Origin: Flavobacteriales bacterium
GTDB lineage: Bacteria; Bacteroidota; Bacteroidia; Flavobacteriales_F; PHOS-HE28
Assembly (NCBI GenBank): GCA_020635695.1
Contig: JACJZH010000007.1
Coordinates: forward strand, 128,871-192,870
DNA: 64,000 nucleotides
Direction: 5' to 3'
Part shown: piece after piece, positions 17,640-29,900 of the stretch
Layout: each line of letters begins with the position of its first letter
How positions within the stretch are numbered: position 1 is the first letter of the stretch
Made by a program: the position numbers and the translations under genes
The notes under the pieces: model-generated
What the model was told of the DNA's origin: nothing
The model's database searches: none
Seen by the model: only the letters and a program-made list of their open reading frames with translations

Positions 17640-19481
17640 TCAACCGGCCTTCACCAGCCTTACGGTCCGCAGCTCACCATCGCTGACGAGCCGGAGCAGG
17701 TACTGACCTTCGGCCAGCCCGTTCCCGTTCACCCGGAACTGTTGCGGACCCGCTGCGCGCCGTCCCAATGAACCGTGCTGGACGGTCCGGCCGGACAGGT
17801 CGGTCAATGTCCAGGCCAGGTCGGCGGGACGCTCGAGCTCGAAAGAGACCAGGGTGTTCTGGTCAAAGATGGTTGGTGATGCCACGATCGTCCTGTCGCC
17901 GAAAGCAGGTAGCTCAGGCTGCCCCACGGTGGGGTCCAGGTTCATGCGTACCATGGGGGTCACCGTCACGTAGTACCAGGTGTTGTCGTTGGCGTCCCAG
18001 AACAACGATGTCTGTGGCTGGCTGAGCCCGCTGACACCCGTCCAGGTATCGGCCGTGCCACCATAGTGGTGCACGGCGACGAAATAATCATGGTCCTGCT
18101 CCAGCTCCACTGGATCGATCAACGGCAGGGTGATGAAGTGACCCTCCCCGAGGTCGTTCAGTTCGTTCGCCTGCACCACGTGTTCCTCGCTTTCGATGAT
18201 GTAGTTCAGGTCCTCATCATACACCACGGCCACGATGATCGCCCCCGGGTCCGAACGCTCGCTGAGCGCCACGTCCACGGCATGCAGCGTGTTCTGCCAG
18301 TCGACGACATGGAACCAGTTGCCCAACTGGTACTCGGCGCCGGCATTGTCCATGTCCCCTTCCAAGGCGCCCAGATCGCGGGCGAAGGTGTTCATGGACA
18401 CCTCGAAATGACCTTCGCGCACGTTGTCCGCGGGAGAGGATTCCGGTTCGTCCTGCAGGACCGTGTAGGTGAGGTCGTAGTCCCCGTTCACGGCCGGGAT
18501 CGTGTAGCCGGTGATGGTGAGGTTTTCGGTCTGTCCGGGCAGCAGGGTGATCGCCGTGCTGGTGAGCGTGACATTGTTGGTGCTGGGACCATCGACGTCG
18601 ACCACCAGACGGACGTTGGTCTGTGTGGTGGAACCGATGTTGGAGACCGATCCCTGGAAGCTCAGCTCACGCACCTCGTTGGTGGGATATACGCTGTAGG
18701 GAAGCTCGGCGAAGTTGCCTTGACCGATGTCCCATTGGGCGTGGCTCACGCTTTCGAGCCGAAGGTCGTTCTCCAAGGCCGCCACCAGGGCGATATCGTC
18801 GATCTGCCAGGAATAGGCGTATCCCTGGACGCTGAGCCATTGGAACCGGATCCGGATGTCGGCCGAACCACCATTGAGTGCCGGGCTGATGTCCAGTTCG
18901 ATGGTCTCGGACAGCGGAGCCCCCGGCGTACTCTGGTTGCCGGCGACCTCCGTGTTCACCGGATACGCGGTCCAGGAAAGACCTCCATCGCCACTGACCT
19001 CCACGATGGTCTCATCGTTGTTGAGTTGCCGGAAGCTCTGCTCGAACCGAAGCAGCATGTAGGGGACGGTGTCGAGGCCGGTGATGGGGGGCGAGGTGAT
19101 GGTCGTGTTCTCGAGCACATTGGGTACACCGTTCAGGTCGGAATCCGCCACGATCCACTGGCCACCTGGGAATCCGGTGGTGCTTTGAAGCGGGCCGGGT
19201 GTGAACCCGCCGGTATTGCCCGTGGTGGTGAGCTCCCATTCAACTGGTCCACTGGCCGTCATCACCGTCCAGCCATTGAACCCTGATTCGAAGTCCTCGC
19301 TCCAGAGCACGGCACCCCCGGAGCGCTGGTCGCGCGTGGCATCGTCCGGCCGGTCCGGCCGCTCGGCGAGCTGGGTGCTGGACAGAGGTTCACGCAGGTT
19401 GATGTGGTCCGCGTTGATGGGCTGGGCCGCCAGCAACATGGAGGTGGTGGCCGCGATCAGAAGGAGAGTGGTCCTGTACAT
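17640..19481 (-). CDS. T9SS-secreted surface protein 5
   Basis: A 613-residue secreted protein; ATG 19481 begins the signal peptide MYRTTLLLIAATTSMLLAAQ. Its first module (VLWSEDFESGFNGWTVMTA, WIVADSDLNGVPNVLENT) matches protein 1, as do the middle NDLRLESVSHAQWDIGQG region and the later GDMDNAGAEYQLGNWF. The C-terminus (VASPTIFDQNTLVSFELER, GRTVQHGSLGRRAAG, GQYLLRLVSDGE) is a type A sorting domain. It is the first gene of the five-gene minus-strand T9SS array. Function unknown. Confidence 0.86.
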   Translation of the reverse strand: MYRTTLLLIAATTSMLLAAQPINADHINLREPLSSTQLAERPDRPDDATRDQRSGGAVLWSEDFESGFNGWTVMTASGPVEWELTTTGNTGGFTPGPLQSTTGFPGGQWIVADSDLNGVPNVLENTTITSPPITGLDTVPYMLLRFEQSFRQLNNDETIVEVSGDGGLSWTAYPVNTEVAGNQSTPGAPLSETIELDISPALNGGSADIRIRFQWLSVQGYAYSWQIDDIALVAALENDLRLESVSHAQWDIGQGNFAELPYSVYPTNEVRELSFQGSVSNIGSTTQTNVRLVVDVDGPSTNNVTLTSTAITLLPGQTENLTITGYTIPAVNGDYDLTYTVLQDEPESSPADNVREGHFEVSMNTFARDLGALEGDMDNAGAEYQLGNWFHVVDWQNTLHAVDVALSERSDPGAIIVAVVYDEDLNYIIESEEHVVQANELNDLGEGHFITLPLIDPVELEQDHDYFVAVHHYGGTADTWTGVSGLSQPQTSLFWDANDNTWYYVTVTPMVRMNLDPTVGQPELPAFGDRTIVASPTIFDQNTLVSFELERPADLAWTLTDLSGRTVQHGSLGRRAAGPQQFRVNGNGLAEGQYLLRLVSDGELRTVRLVKAG

Positions 19482-19685
19482 GGTCCGATGGTTTTTGTCG
19501 CGGCGGGGTGAACGCCGTCGTCGGACCAAGCTATCCGCCCGGAAAGCCTTGCTGGTAGGGGAAAGTGACGTGCCGCACGGGGGCCTCTGAACGGTTGGAG
19601 GCCACCCAAACCCATGAAGTTCGGTGGTCTGCGCCCCGGATCCAAGTCCGGCGTGAGCAGCGGTGCGGAACGGGACGGTCCGCGC
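19482..19685. other. Intergenic region between gcvP and the T9SS array
   Basis: This 204-nt stretch lies downstream of gcvP and upstream of T9SS protein 5, both on the minus strand. It holds a weak TAGCTTGG promoter-like match near 19530 on the minus strand. No convincing terminator or RNA gene is visible. Confidence 0.4.
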
Positions 19686-22557
<2,872 letters not shown>

Positions 22558-22593
22558 GATGGGAGGGGTTTCGGGGCTGCCGGAAAAGGCCTG

Positions 22594-22601
22594 CAAATAT
22601 A
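22594..22601 (-). promoter_or_regulatory. -7 promoter element TATATTTG
   Basis: Exact TAnnTTTG match on the minus strand, 36 nt before ATG 22557 of gcvP. Unlike several other genes here, gcvP would have a short untranslated leader. Confidence 0.65.
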
Positions 22602-22696
22602 CGGGAGCGCTTCCGCTGGAAGGGCGTTCCCGCAAGGGATGAACAGCACTGCCGGGATGCTGTTCGCGGCCCGGCCCGCCACGGGTGTGGGGCGGC

Positions 22697-22704
22697 TATC
22701 TTTG
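22697..22704 (+). promoter_or_regulatory. -7 promoter element TATCTTTG
   Basis: Exact TAnnTTTG match 9 nt before ATG 22714. It selects this ATG among several possible in-frame starts. Confidence 0.7.
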
Positions 22705-22713
22705 GCGCCGTCC

Positions 22714-23346
22714 ATGCGCTTTCCGGCCCTTCTGGTCCTACTGCTCTCCGGCCTGCCCGTCCTGCTCGCGCAGGACCACATCCTGCTCATGAACGGCGAG
22801 GAGATCGAGGGACGGGTGCTTGGCCAGAGCACATTGGAAGTGCGCTACCTGCAAGAGAAGCGGAACGGCAGCCTGGTCGAACGCCGTGAACCCACCAGCG
22901 GGGTGTTCTCCGTGACCGACAGTCTTGGCAAGGAGAAGGTCTGGTACTTCATGGACACCATCTTCGGCAACGACCTGAGCGTGGACCAGATGCGCTGGTT
23001 CATCAAGGGTGAACAGGATGCCCGGCGGGGTTACAAGCCCATCTGGCCCATGATCGGTGGCTTCGCCACGGGCGCGGGGCTCACCATGGCGCTGGACCTG
23101 GAGGTGATGAGCATGGTGGTGCCGCCCGCCTATGCTGGTCTGATGGCCCTTCCACGGGTGCACGTGACGCCCGGGTCCATTTCGGACCCCCTGATGGAAG
23201 GTGATCCCCACTACGCCTACGGTTATGCGCAGGTGGGCCGTTCCAAGCGGGTGGTCCGCAGCCTCTGGAGCACCTTCGCAGGCGTGGCGGTGGGCCTGTT
23301 CGTGCGGCAGGTGATCATCAACCCCAACCTGGACGATACGCCCTGA
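22714..23346 (+). CDS. Exported hypothetical protein
   Basis: A 210-residue protein with signal peptide MRFPALLVLLLSGLPVLLAQ, then DHILLMNGEEIEGRVLGQST, a short beta-rich domain seen at the N-terminus of many Bacteroidota exported hypotheticals. Two hydrophobic segments follow (GGFATGAGLTMALDLEVMSM and LWSTFAGVAVGLFVRQVII). It sits 3 nt ahead of the membrane protein at 23350, so the two are probably co-transcribed. No named family beyond this; no function proposed. Confidence 0.72.
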   Translation: MRFPALLVLLLSGLPVLLAQDHILLMNGEEIEGRVLGQSTLEVRYLQEKRNGSLVERREPTSGVFSVTDSLGKEKVWYFMDTIFGNDLSVDQMRWFIKGEQDARRGYKPIWPMIGGFATGAGLTMALDLEVMSMVVPPAYAGLMALPRVHVTPGSISDPLMEGDPHYAYGYAQVGRSKRVVRSLWSTFAGVAVGLFVRQVIINPNLDDTP

Positions 23347-23349
23347 GCG

Positions 23350-24207
23350 ATGCCGGACACGCTCCGGTCCCCGTGGTTGCGTCCGCTGGTCTATGGGCAC
23401 GGCTGGCTGGCCCTGGGTGCCGCGGCCCAGGTATGGTATACCGGTCGACTGGTGGGGGCGGTGGCCTCCGATCCCACGGTGATCACCAGTGCGTCACTGG
23501 CCACCCTCGCGGCCTATGGTTTCATGCGGCTGGTCCGTGTCGGCGATGCGGCCGCCGCGTCGGACCACCTGGTCTGGGCCCAGCGGCATCGCCGGGTGCT
23601 CATGGCGCTGACGCTCGTGAGCGGAGCGCTCTCTGCCTGGCTGTTGTGGTACCATTCCCGGGAAGCGCTGCCATTGGCCCTTCTTCTGGCACCGGCGGTC
23701 GGGCTCTACATCCTCCCTACACGAGAAGGACGGAACAAGGGCCTTCGCCATGTACCCTTCCTGAAGCTCTTCCTGATCGCCGCGGTCTGGAGCGGGGTCG
23801 TGGTGGCCTTTCCGTTGGTCGCACGCGGGTTGGGCAACAGCCCATTGTTGTTCCTGCTGCTGGTGGAGCGTGCGTTCTTCGTGCTGGCCATCACCCTGCC
23901 GTTCGACATCCGGGACCTGCATCACGATGAGCCCGATCAACGCACCGTGCCGCGTGCCCTGGGTATTGGTCCCACGCGGGTGCTGGCGCTGTTGGCCCTG
24001 CTGGGAAGCCTCGTGATCGTGGCCCTGGTCTGCCTGACCCAGGGACTGGTGGACGGCCTGTTCGGTGCGCTCCTGGGATACGTGATCACCGGATGGCTGG
24101 TGCTGCGTTCGCGCCCGCGCAGCGGTGCGTTCCACTACAGCGTGCTCCTGGATGGCACCCTGTTGCTGGTGCCCCTGCTCTTCGCGCTCGGGCTCCTGCT
24201 CGGCTGA
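23350..24207 (+). CDS. UbiA-like polytopic membrane protein
   Basis: A 285-residue membrane protein with about eight hydrophobic segments. The loop LPFDIRDLHHDEPDQRTVPRALG resembles the second aspartate-rich motif of UbiA prenyltransferases. The first aspartate-rich motif (NDxxD) is not evident, so activity is uncertain; it may be a distant homologue of unknown function. It follows the exported hypothetical by 3 nt and precedes kynU by 47 nt. Confidence 0.6.
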   Translation: MPDTLRSPWLRPLVYGHGWLALGAAAQVWYTGRLVGAVASDPTVITSASLATLAAYGFMRLVRVGDAAAASDHLVWAQRHRRVLMALTLVSGALSAWLLWYHSREALPLALLLAPAVGLYILPTREGRNKGLRHVPFLKLFLIAAVWSGVVVAFPLVARGLGNSPLLFLLLVERAFFVLAITLPFDIRDLHHDEPDQRTVPRALGIGPTRVLALLALLGSLVIVALVCLTQGLVDGLFGALLGYVITGWLVLRSRPRSGAFHYSVLLDGTLLLVPLLFALGLLLG

Positions 24208-24238
24208 CGCCCCTCAGGAACGGCCCGGTACGGGCACC

Positions 24239-24246
24239 TACTTTTG
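24239..24246 (+). promoter_or_regulatory. -7 promoter element TACTTTTG
   Basis: Exact TAnnTTTG match 8 nt before ATG 24255 of kynU. It indicates that kynU has its own promoter and a leaderless or near-leaderless transcript. Confidence 0.7.
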
Positions 24247-24254
24247 GCCGACCC

Positions 24255-25517
24255 ATGGAGCCCACCGAAGCCTACGCCCGCGAAGCCGACGCCGCCGATC
24301 CCCTGCGCGACTTCCGCAGGGAATTCCTCTTCCCCCAACATGAAGGGAGGGACGTGCTCTACTTCACCGGCAACTCGCTCGGCCTGCAGCCGAAAGGGGC
24401 GGCCCTGATCCTTCAGGAGGAATTGGAGGATTGGGCGCAGTACGGGGTCGAAGGCCATTTCCAGGCACGCCGTCCCTGGTATTCGTACCACGAGCTCTTC
24501 AGCGAAAGCCTGGCCCGCATCGTGGGCGCGAAGCCCAAGGAGGTGGTGGCCATGAACGGCCTCACCACGAACCTGCACCTGCTCCTCGTCTCTTTCTACC
24601 GTCCCGAGGGCCGGAGGAGGAAGATCCTCTGCGAGGAACGGCCCTTCCCGAGCGACACCTACGCCATGGCCTCCCAGATCGCCTTCCACGGCGGCGATCC
24701 GGAACAGGACCTGGTGGAGATGCGCCCCCGGAAAGGAGAACACACCCTGCGCACGGAGGACATCGAGGCGCGCATCGCGGAGCTGGGCGATGAACTGGCC
24801 CTCGTGCTGTTCGGCGGGGTGAACTTCTACACCGGACAGGCCTTCGACCTGGAGGCCATCACCCGGGCGGGGCATGCCGTCGGGGCGCTCGTGGGTTTCG
24901 ACCTGGCGCATGCGGCCGGCAACATCCCGCTGAAGCTGCATGATGGCGGCGTGGACTTCGCCTGCTGGTGCAGCTACAAGTACCTGAATTCCGGTCCGGG
25001 CAGCGTGGCCGGGGCCTTCGTGCACGAGCGGCACCTGGGCACGGACCTGCCGCGGTTCGCCGGCTGGTGGGGGCACGACAAGGACGAGCGTTTCAAGATG
25101 GAACGCACCTTCAAGCCGATGCCCACCGCCGAGGCGTGGCAGTTGAGCAACGCACCGGTCTTCGCCATGGCCCCGCACCGCGCATCGCTGGACCTTTTCG
25201 ACCGGGCGGGCATGGATGCGCTCGTGGCCAAGGGCCGCCGCCTCACCGCCTTCCTCGAGGCCGTCATCGACCAGGTGGCCTCCGACACGGGCAAGCAGCT
25301 TGAGATCATCACCCCGCGCGATCCGGACCAGCGTGGCTGCCAGCTGAGCGTGGTGTTGCACGGCGAGGGCAGGGCCCTGTTCGATGAACTGACCCGCCAC
25401 GGCGTTGTTGCAGACTGGAGGGAGCCGAACGTGATCCGCCTCGCACCCGTCCCCTTGTACAACGGCTTCCAGGACGTCTGGCGGTTCGGGGAGGTCCTGA
25501 AGGAATGCCTGTCATGA
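24255..25517 (+). CDS. kynU: Kynureninase
   Basis: A 420-residue PLP enzyme that splits 3-hydroxykynurenine or kynurenine to (3-hydroxy)anthranilate and alanine. Visible motifs are YFTGNSLGLQPKGA near residue 36, MNGLTTNLHLLL, the aspartate in VGFDLAHAAGNIPL, and the PLP lysine K242 in WCSYKYLNSGPG. ATG 24255 is backed by a promoter element 8 nt upstream; longer upstream frames belong to the preceding gene's shadow. With kmo directly downstream it forms the tryptophan-to-quinolinate branch used by many Flavobacteriia for NAD synthesis. Tryptophan dioxygenase and 3-hydroxyanthranilate dioxygenase are not in the window. Confidence 0.95.
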   Translation: MEPTEAYAREADAADPLRDFRREFLFPQHEGRDVLYFTGNSLGLQPKGAALILQEELEDWAQYGVEGHFQARRPWYSYHELFSESLARIVGAKPKEVVAMNGLTTNLHLLLVSFYRPEGRRRKILCEERPFPSDTYAMASQIAFHGGDPEQDLVEMRPRKGEHTLRTEDIEARIAELGDELALVLFGGVNFYTGQAFDLEAITRAGHAVGALVGFDLAHAAGNIPLKLHDGGVDFACWCSYKYLNSGPGSVAGAFVHERHLGTDLPRFAGWWGHDKDERFKMERTFKPMPTAEAWQLSNAPVFAMAPHRASLDLFDRAGMDALVAKGRRLTAFLEAVIDQVASDTGKQLEIITPRDPDQRGCQLSVVLHGEGRALFDELTRHGVVADWREPNVIRLAPVPLYNGFQDVWRFGEVLKECLS

Positions 25518-25530
25518 ATACCAAGTGGAA

Positions 25531-25594
25531 AGGTGGAAGGGTGCAAGGGTGCCGGGCCAACGGGCCGTCATCGCACCCTTGCACCCTTCCACCT
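25531..25594 (+). repeat. Perfect 22-bp inverted repeat built of octamers
   Basis: Arms 25531-25552 and 25573-25594 are exact reverse complements around a 20-nt GC-rich loop. Each arm is built from the octamer GCACCCTT repeated in phase (GCACCCTT GCACCCTT CCACCT). Two more octamer copies follow at 25597-25612, ending 2 nt before the kmo ATG. It lies between kynU and kmo and could be a terminator, an attenuator or a mobile repeat. Confidence 0.85.
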
Positions 25595-25614
25595 CCGCAC
25601 CCTTGCACTCCTCC

Positions 25615-26949
25615 ATGAAACACATCACCATCGTCGGCGGCGGCCTGGTCGGATCCCTGCTCGCCGTGTTCATGGCCAAACGCGGCCACACCGTGCATGT
25701 CTTCGAGCGGCGCCCCGACCCGCGGAAGACCGACGTCTATGCCGGGCGGAGCATCAACCTGGTGGTGAGCCACCGCGGTTGGACCGCCCTGCGCGCCGCG
25801 GGCGTGGAGGAGGCCGTGCAGCGCATCGTGGTGCCCGTGTACGCCCGCATGACGCACGACCGCGACGGCAAGCTCACGCGGTTGCCCTACAGCATCGACG
25901 AGCGGGCCATCCACAGTGTGAGCCGGGGTGAACTGAACAAGGTGCTGCTGACCGAGGCGGAGAAGCTGCCGAACGTTACCCTGCACTTCGACCACCGCTG
26001 CACCGGGGTGGACCTGGACACCGCCACCTGCAGCTTCCACGACGAGGTGGAAGGCGACAACATCGCCGTGCGTGCTGATGTGGTGCTGGGCGCCGATGGG
26101 GCACCGAGCGCCGTGCGGCAGGAGATGATGAAGGGGCGCTTCAACTTCAGCCAGTCGTTCATCGAGCACGACTACAAGGAGGTCGCCTTTCCGCCGAACC
26201 CGGACGGCACGCCGCAGATGGACCCCAACTGCCTGCACATCTGGCCGCGCCGGCAGTTCATGATGATGGGGCTGGCCAACACCGACGGCGGCTTCACCGG
26301 CACGCTCTTCATGCCGCACGAGGGCGAGTACTCCTTCGGAACCATCAAGGATGAGCAGGACTTGATGCGCTTCTTCCAGGCGCACTTCAAGGACGCCATC
26401 CCGATGCTGCCGGACCTGGCCGAGCAGTATTTCCGCAACCCGCAGAGCAACCTGGCCATCATCCGCTGCGCTCCTTGGACCCATAAGGACAAGGTGGCCT
26501 TGGTGGGCGATTCCGCCCATGCCATCGTGCCCTTCTACGGCGAGGGCATGAACAGCGGCTACGAGGACTGCAAGGTGCTGAACGACCTGCTGAACGAGCA
26601 CGGTGATGACGACTGGGGCACGGTGCTCGATGCCTATGGCAAGGCCCGGAAACCGAACGGCGACGCCATCGCGGACCTGAGCCTGCGCAACTTTGTGGAG
26701 ATGCGCGACCTGGTGGCCGATCCGCGCTTCATTCTGCGCAAGAAGATCGAAGGACGCCTGCAGCAGCGCCATCCGGACAAGTGGCTGCCGCTTTACAGCC
26801 AAGTGAAGTTCAGCGACATTCCCTACGTGGACGCCTGGAACGAGGGCCTGCGCCATGACCGCATCATGGAAGAAGTGCTTGCCATGCCCGGGGTCGAGGA
26901 GCGATGGGACAGTGAGGAGGTGGAGCGGAAGGCGTTGGAGTTGCTCTGA
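25615..26949 (+). CDS. kmo: Kynurenine 3-monooxygenase
   Basis: A 444-residue FAD-dependent hydroxylase converting L-kynurenine to 3-hydroxykynurenine. The FAD dinucleotide motif ITIVGGGLVGSLLAVFMAKR is at the N-terminus, GADGAPSAVR lies mid-protein and the second FAD motif is ALVGDSAHAIVPFYGEGMN. The C-terminal part is soluble, as in bacterial enzymes. ATG 25615 is the start; an open frame from 25525 only translates the repeat hairpin. It follows kynU by 97 nt occupied by the inverted repeat, so its expression may be separately tuned. Confidence 0.95.
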   Translation: MKHITIVGGGLVGSLLAVFMAKRGHTVHVFERRPDPRKTDVYAGRSINLVVSHRGWTALRAAGVEEAVQRIVVPVYARMTHDRDGKLTRLPYSIDERAIHSVSRGELNKVLLTEAEKLPNVTLHFDHRCTGVDLDTATCSFHDEVEGDNIAVRADVVLGADGAPSAVRQEMMKGRFNFSQSFIEHDYKEVAFPPNPDGTPQMDPNCLHIWPRRQFMMMGLANTDGGFTGTLFMPHEGEYSFGTIKDEQDLMRFFQAHFKDAIPMLPDLAEQYFRNPQSNLAIIRCAPWTHKDKVALVGDSAHAIVPFYGEGMNSGYEDCKVLNDLLNEHGDDDWGTVLDAYGKARKPNGDAIADLSLRNFVEMRDLVADPRFILRKKIEGRLQQRHPDKWLPLYSQVKFSDIPYVDAWNEGLRHDRIMEEVLAMPGVEERWDSEEVERKALELL

Positions 26950-26973
26950 CCCGGCCTCTTCCCACGTACGTTG

Positions 26974-26993
26974 CTTCCAGCAGGAACTGGAAG
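26974..26993. terminator. Possible hairpin terminator
   Basis: CTTCCAG and CTGGAAG form a 7-bp stem around a 6-nt loop between the convergent kmo and FG-GAP lipoprotein genes. No T-run is clear, so the assignment is tentative. Confidence 0.45.
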
Positions 26994-26996
26994 TTG

Positions 26997-29900
26997 TCAG
27001 TGACCCAGGGATGCCATCTTCCGGTCGCGCGATGGCACGGGACCGAACACCTGCAAGGGGCCGTCCACGTTGGCAACGACCAGGTGTGGTGTTCCCCCCA
27101 CGTTCAAGCTGCGAACATCGCTCACATTGCCTCGGGCATGAAGCCCTGAAGCTCTTCCGTCGACCAGGGTGAACTCTCCGCTGCCGTTACCGCGAAGGAT
27201 CCACCCGTTGCCTGCGTCATAGCTGGAGGTCTCCACTTCGGTGCCCCACAGGTTCCCGGCTCCAGCGATATCCACGTTCCCATCGCTGTCCAGATCGGCG
27301 ATCACGATCCCTTGGAGCGGTGCGATCTGGGTGGGAATGGGCAGGTCTTCCGGCTGGAAGCGGCCGTCCACGTTCATCCAGCGCACATGGGCGAAATGGG
27401 TGGCGCTGTAGTGCAATGCACGGGCGAGGTTCTCTTCACCATAGAGCGTGTTCAGGTCGGCCTTGGAGAAATCCTCGTAGGTCGAGAACCGCTCCTTGAT
27501 GAAGGGCATCTGCTCACTGGAACATTCGCGGCCCCGTACCGGCACACAGATCCCATTGCTCCCGTGTTTGGCCAGGACGATGTCCGAGGTGCCGGTACCG
27601 TCCAGATCGTCCATGTAGATCTCCAGGGGTTTCTCCTTGCTCGGATGGAATTTGTTGTTCAGACCGATGTTCCCGGTTACCACGTCCAGGTCGCCATCGC
27701 CGTCCAGATCGGCCACCGCCAGTGAGCGCCACCATCCGACCAGGTCCGTATCGAACCGCTGGGAGACGTCCGTGAGCGCACCGCGGTCGTTCAGGAACAT
27801 GCGGATCGGCATCCACTCGCCGCAGAGCAACAGGTCGGGATCCCGGTCTCCATCGATGTCCGCAAATGCCGCGCCGGTCACCATGCCTACCTTCTCCAGG
27901 TCCGGTGCCCACTCCAAGGTGGCGTCCGTGAAACGGCCCTGTCCATCGTTCCGCAGGAGCATGCTACGTGGAGCCTGGGGATAGGCCCCCGGAACGTTCC
28001 TTCCGCCAACGAAGAGGTCCAGGTCGCCATCCAGGTCCAGATCGGCGGAAACGACCTGTTGGGTGGAGGACGAGATCGGAGGAAGTGCATCCGATGCATC
28101 CAGGAACCGGCCTCCGCCTTGGTTGAGGTACAGGTGATCCTGATAGGCGGGGCCTTCTCCTCCGAATTCGGTGCTTCCGCATGCCGTATACAGGTCAAGG
28201 TCGCCGTCGCCGTCCGCGTCGAACGCATGGGCGCCGATCACTTCCTGCTCCCGATGGTCGGTCCAGGGCCCTTGGGGCACATGGCGGAACCGACCATCCG
28301 CTGTCTGCAGGAAGAGCGCATCGCTCTGGCCCGCAGCCCCACCGGCGAACAGGTCGTCGAGTCCATCGCCGTCCAGGTCGCCCACACAGATGCCCGGTCC
28401 ATGTTCGCTCTGCCGGTGTGGCAGCAGGATCTCCGTGGCGAAGTCATTGAACGAGCTCTCCACATGCCTGTGGTCCAGCCCCAACTCCTTCGAGCGCTCG
28501 GCCATCATGGGTGCCACAGGACGGATGGTGCCGCAAGCAGGGGGCCCGGGGGCGCCCTTGGACAGCGCCAAGCGTTCGCCTGCAACAGGGTTCCGGACCA
28601 CCGAACACGTCCCGTCATACCAATCGACCCGAAGGGAGTCCACGCTGGCGGGACCGAGACCGAAGTGGAGGAGCGGTTCCATCGAGCCTTGAAAGCCCCG
28701 TTGCAGGTGAAGTTCCTGGGTCTGCAGATCGCTCCCCGAGTGGATCGTCACGCTGCTCCCGATGGCGAACGGATTCTCACGCCCTCCGGTCAGCGTCACC
28801 TGCAACCACTTGTTGCTGCCGTCGCTGGCGAGGTTCTCGACCACTTTCGGTGTGCTTCCCACGTCGCACACCACCAGGTCCATGTCACCATCGGCGTCCA
28901 GGTCCCCATAGGCGGCCCCCGTGCTCACCGCGGGGTGATGATACTGCCAACGGTCCATGGCCTTCTCGAAGGTCAGGTCACCCTTGTTCCGGAACAGGTA
29001 ATTCTCCGGTCGCGCTGTCGGGATCAGGTCCATCACCTGGTCGAAGGGAAGGCTGCCGCCCTGTTCGCGGACGATCCGCTGCATACGGACCTTGAAGTCA
29101 TTGTTCGTGATATCGCGCCAGACCCCATTGGTCACGAACAGGTCCTTCCAACCATCGTTGTCCATGTCCACGAACAACGGCGCCCAGCTCCAGTCGGTCC
29201 TGTCCACACCCGCGAGATGGGCGATCTCGCTGAAGGATCCGTCGCCATTGTTCAATTGGAGCACGTTGGCCATGTACTGCCGGTTCCAGCCGAGCTTCAC
29301 CATCTGGAAGAACTGGTCGGGCCGCATGCTTGCCATGTTCTGCTTGCTCCGTGCATGTTCCGGTGGGGTCATGTCCATCACGCACAGATCGGTCAGCCCG
29401 TCATTGTTGTAATCGGCGAGGTCGGAGCCCATGCTGTACATCGTGATGTGCCTCAGGATCTCGGGAGCACGGTCGGTGAACGACCCGTGACCATCGTTCA
29501 CCATCACCAGGTCAGGCTCCAGGAAGTCGTGCGCCACATAGACATCACGATGACCATCCCCGTTCAGGTCGCCGATGGAAGCGCTCAGACCCCAGGCATG
29601 GGTGAGCCAACCAGCCTCCGCCGTCGCATCCCGGAAATGGCCGTTCCCCTCATTGATCATCAAGCGATGGCTGGCTGAGGATCCTTCACCCACGGTGTAG
29701 GTGGCCACCAGGTTGTTGTGTTCGAAATCGATCCGCGTGGCCAGTACCAGCACGTCCAGGTCCCCGTCGTGGTCCAGGTCCTCGTGGTAGGCCTGCAGGC
29801 TGCGCGTGGTCAGGTCAAGGCCCATTTCGGCAGCCCGTTCGGTGAACGTTCCGTCCCCATTGTTCACGAAGACCAGGTCGCGTCTTTCTTCGGCCTCAAG

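Noticed and set aside
25531..25612. Octamer repeats as a CRISPR array
   Set aside because: Repeats are 8 nt in direct tandem with no spacers, and there are no cas genes.
25525..25614. N-terminal extension of Kmo across the repeat hairpin
   Set aside because: The extra 30 residues translate the octamer repeats; the FAD motif starts directly after ATG 25615, as in the family.
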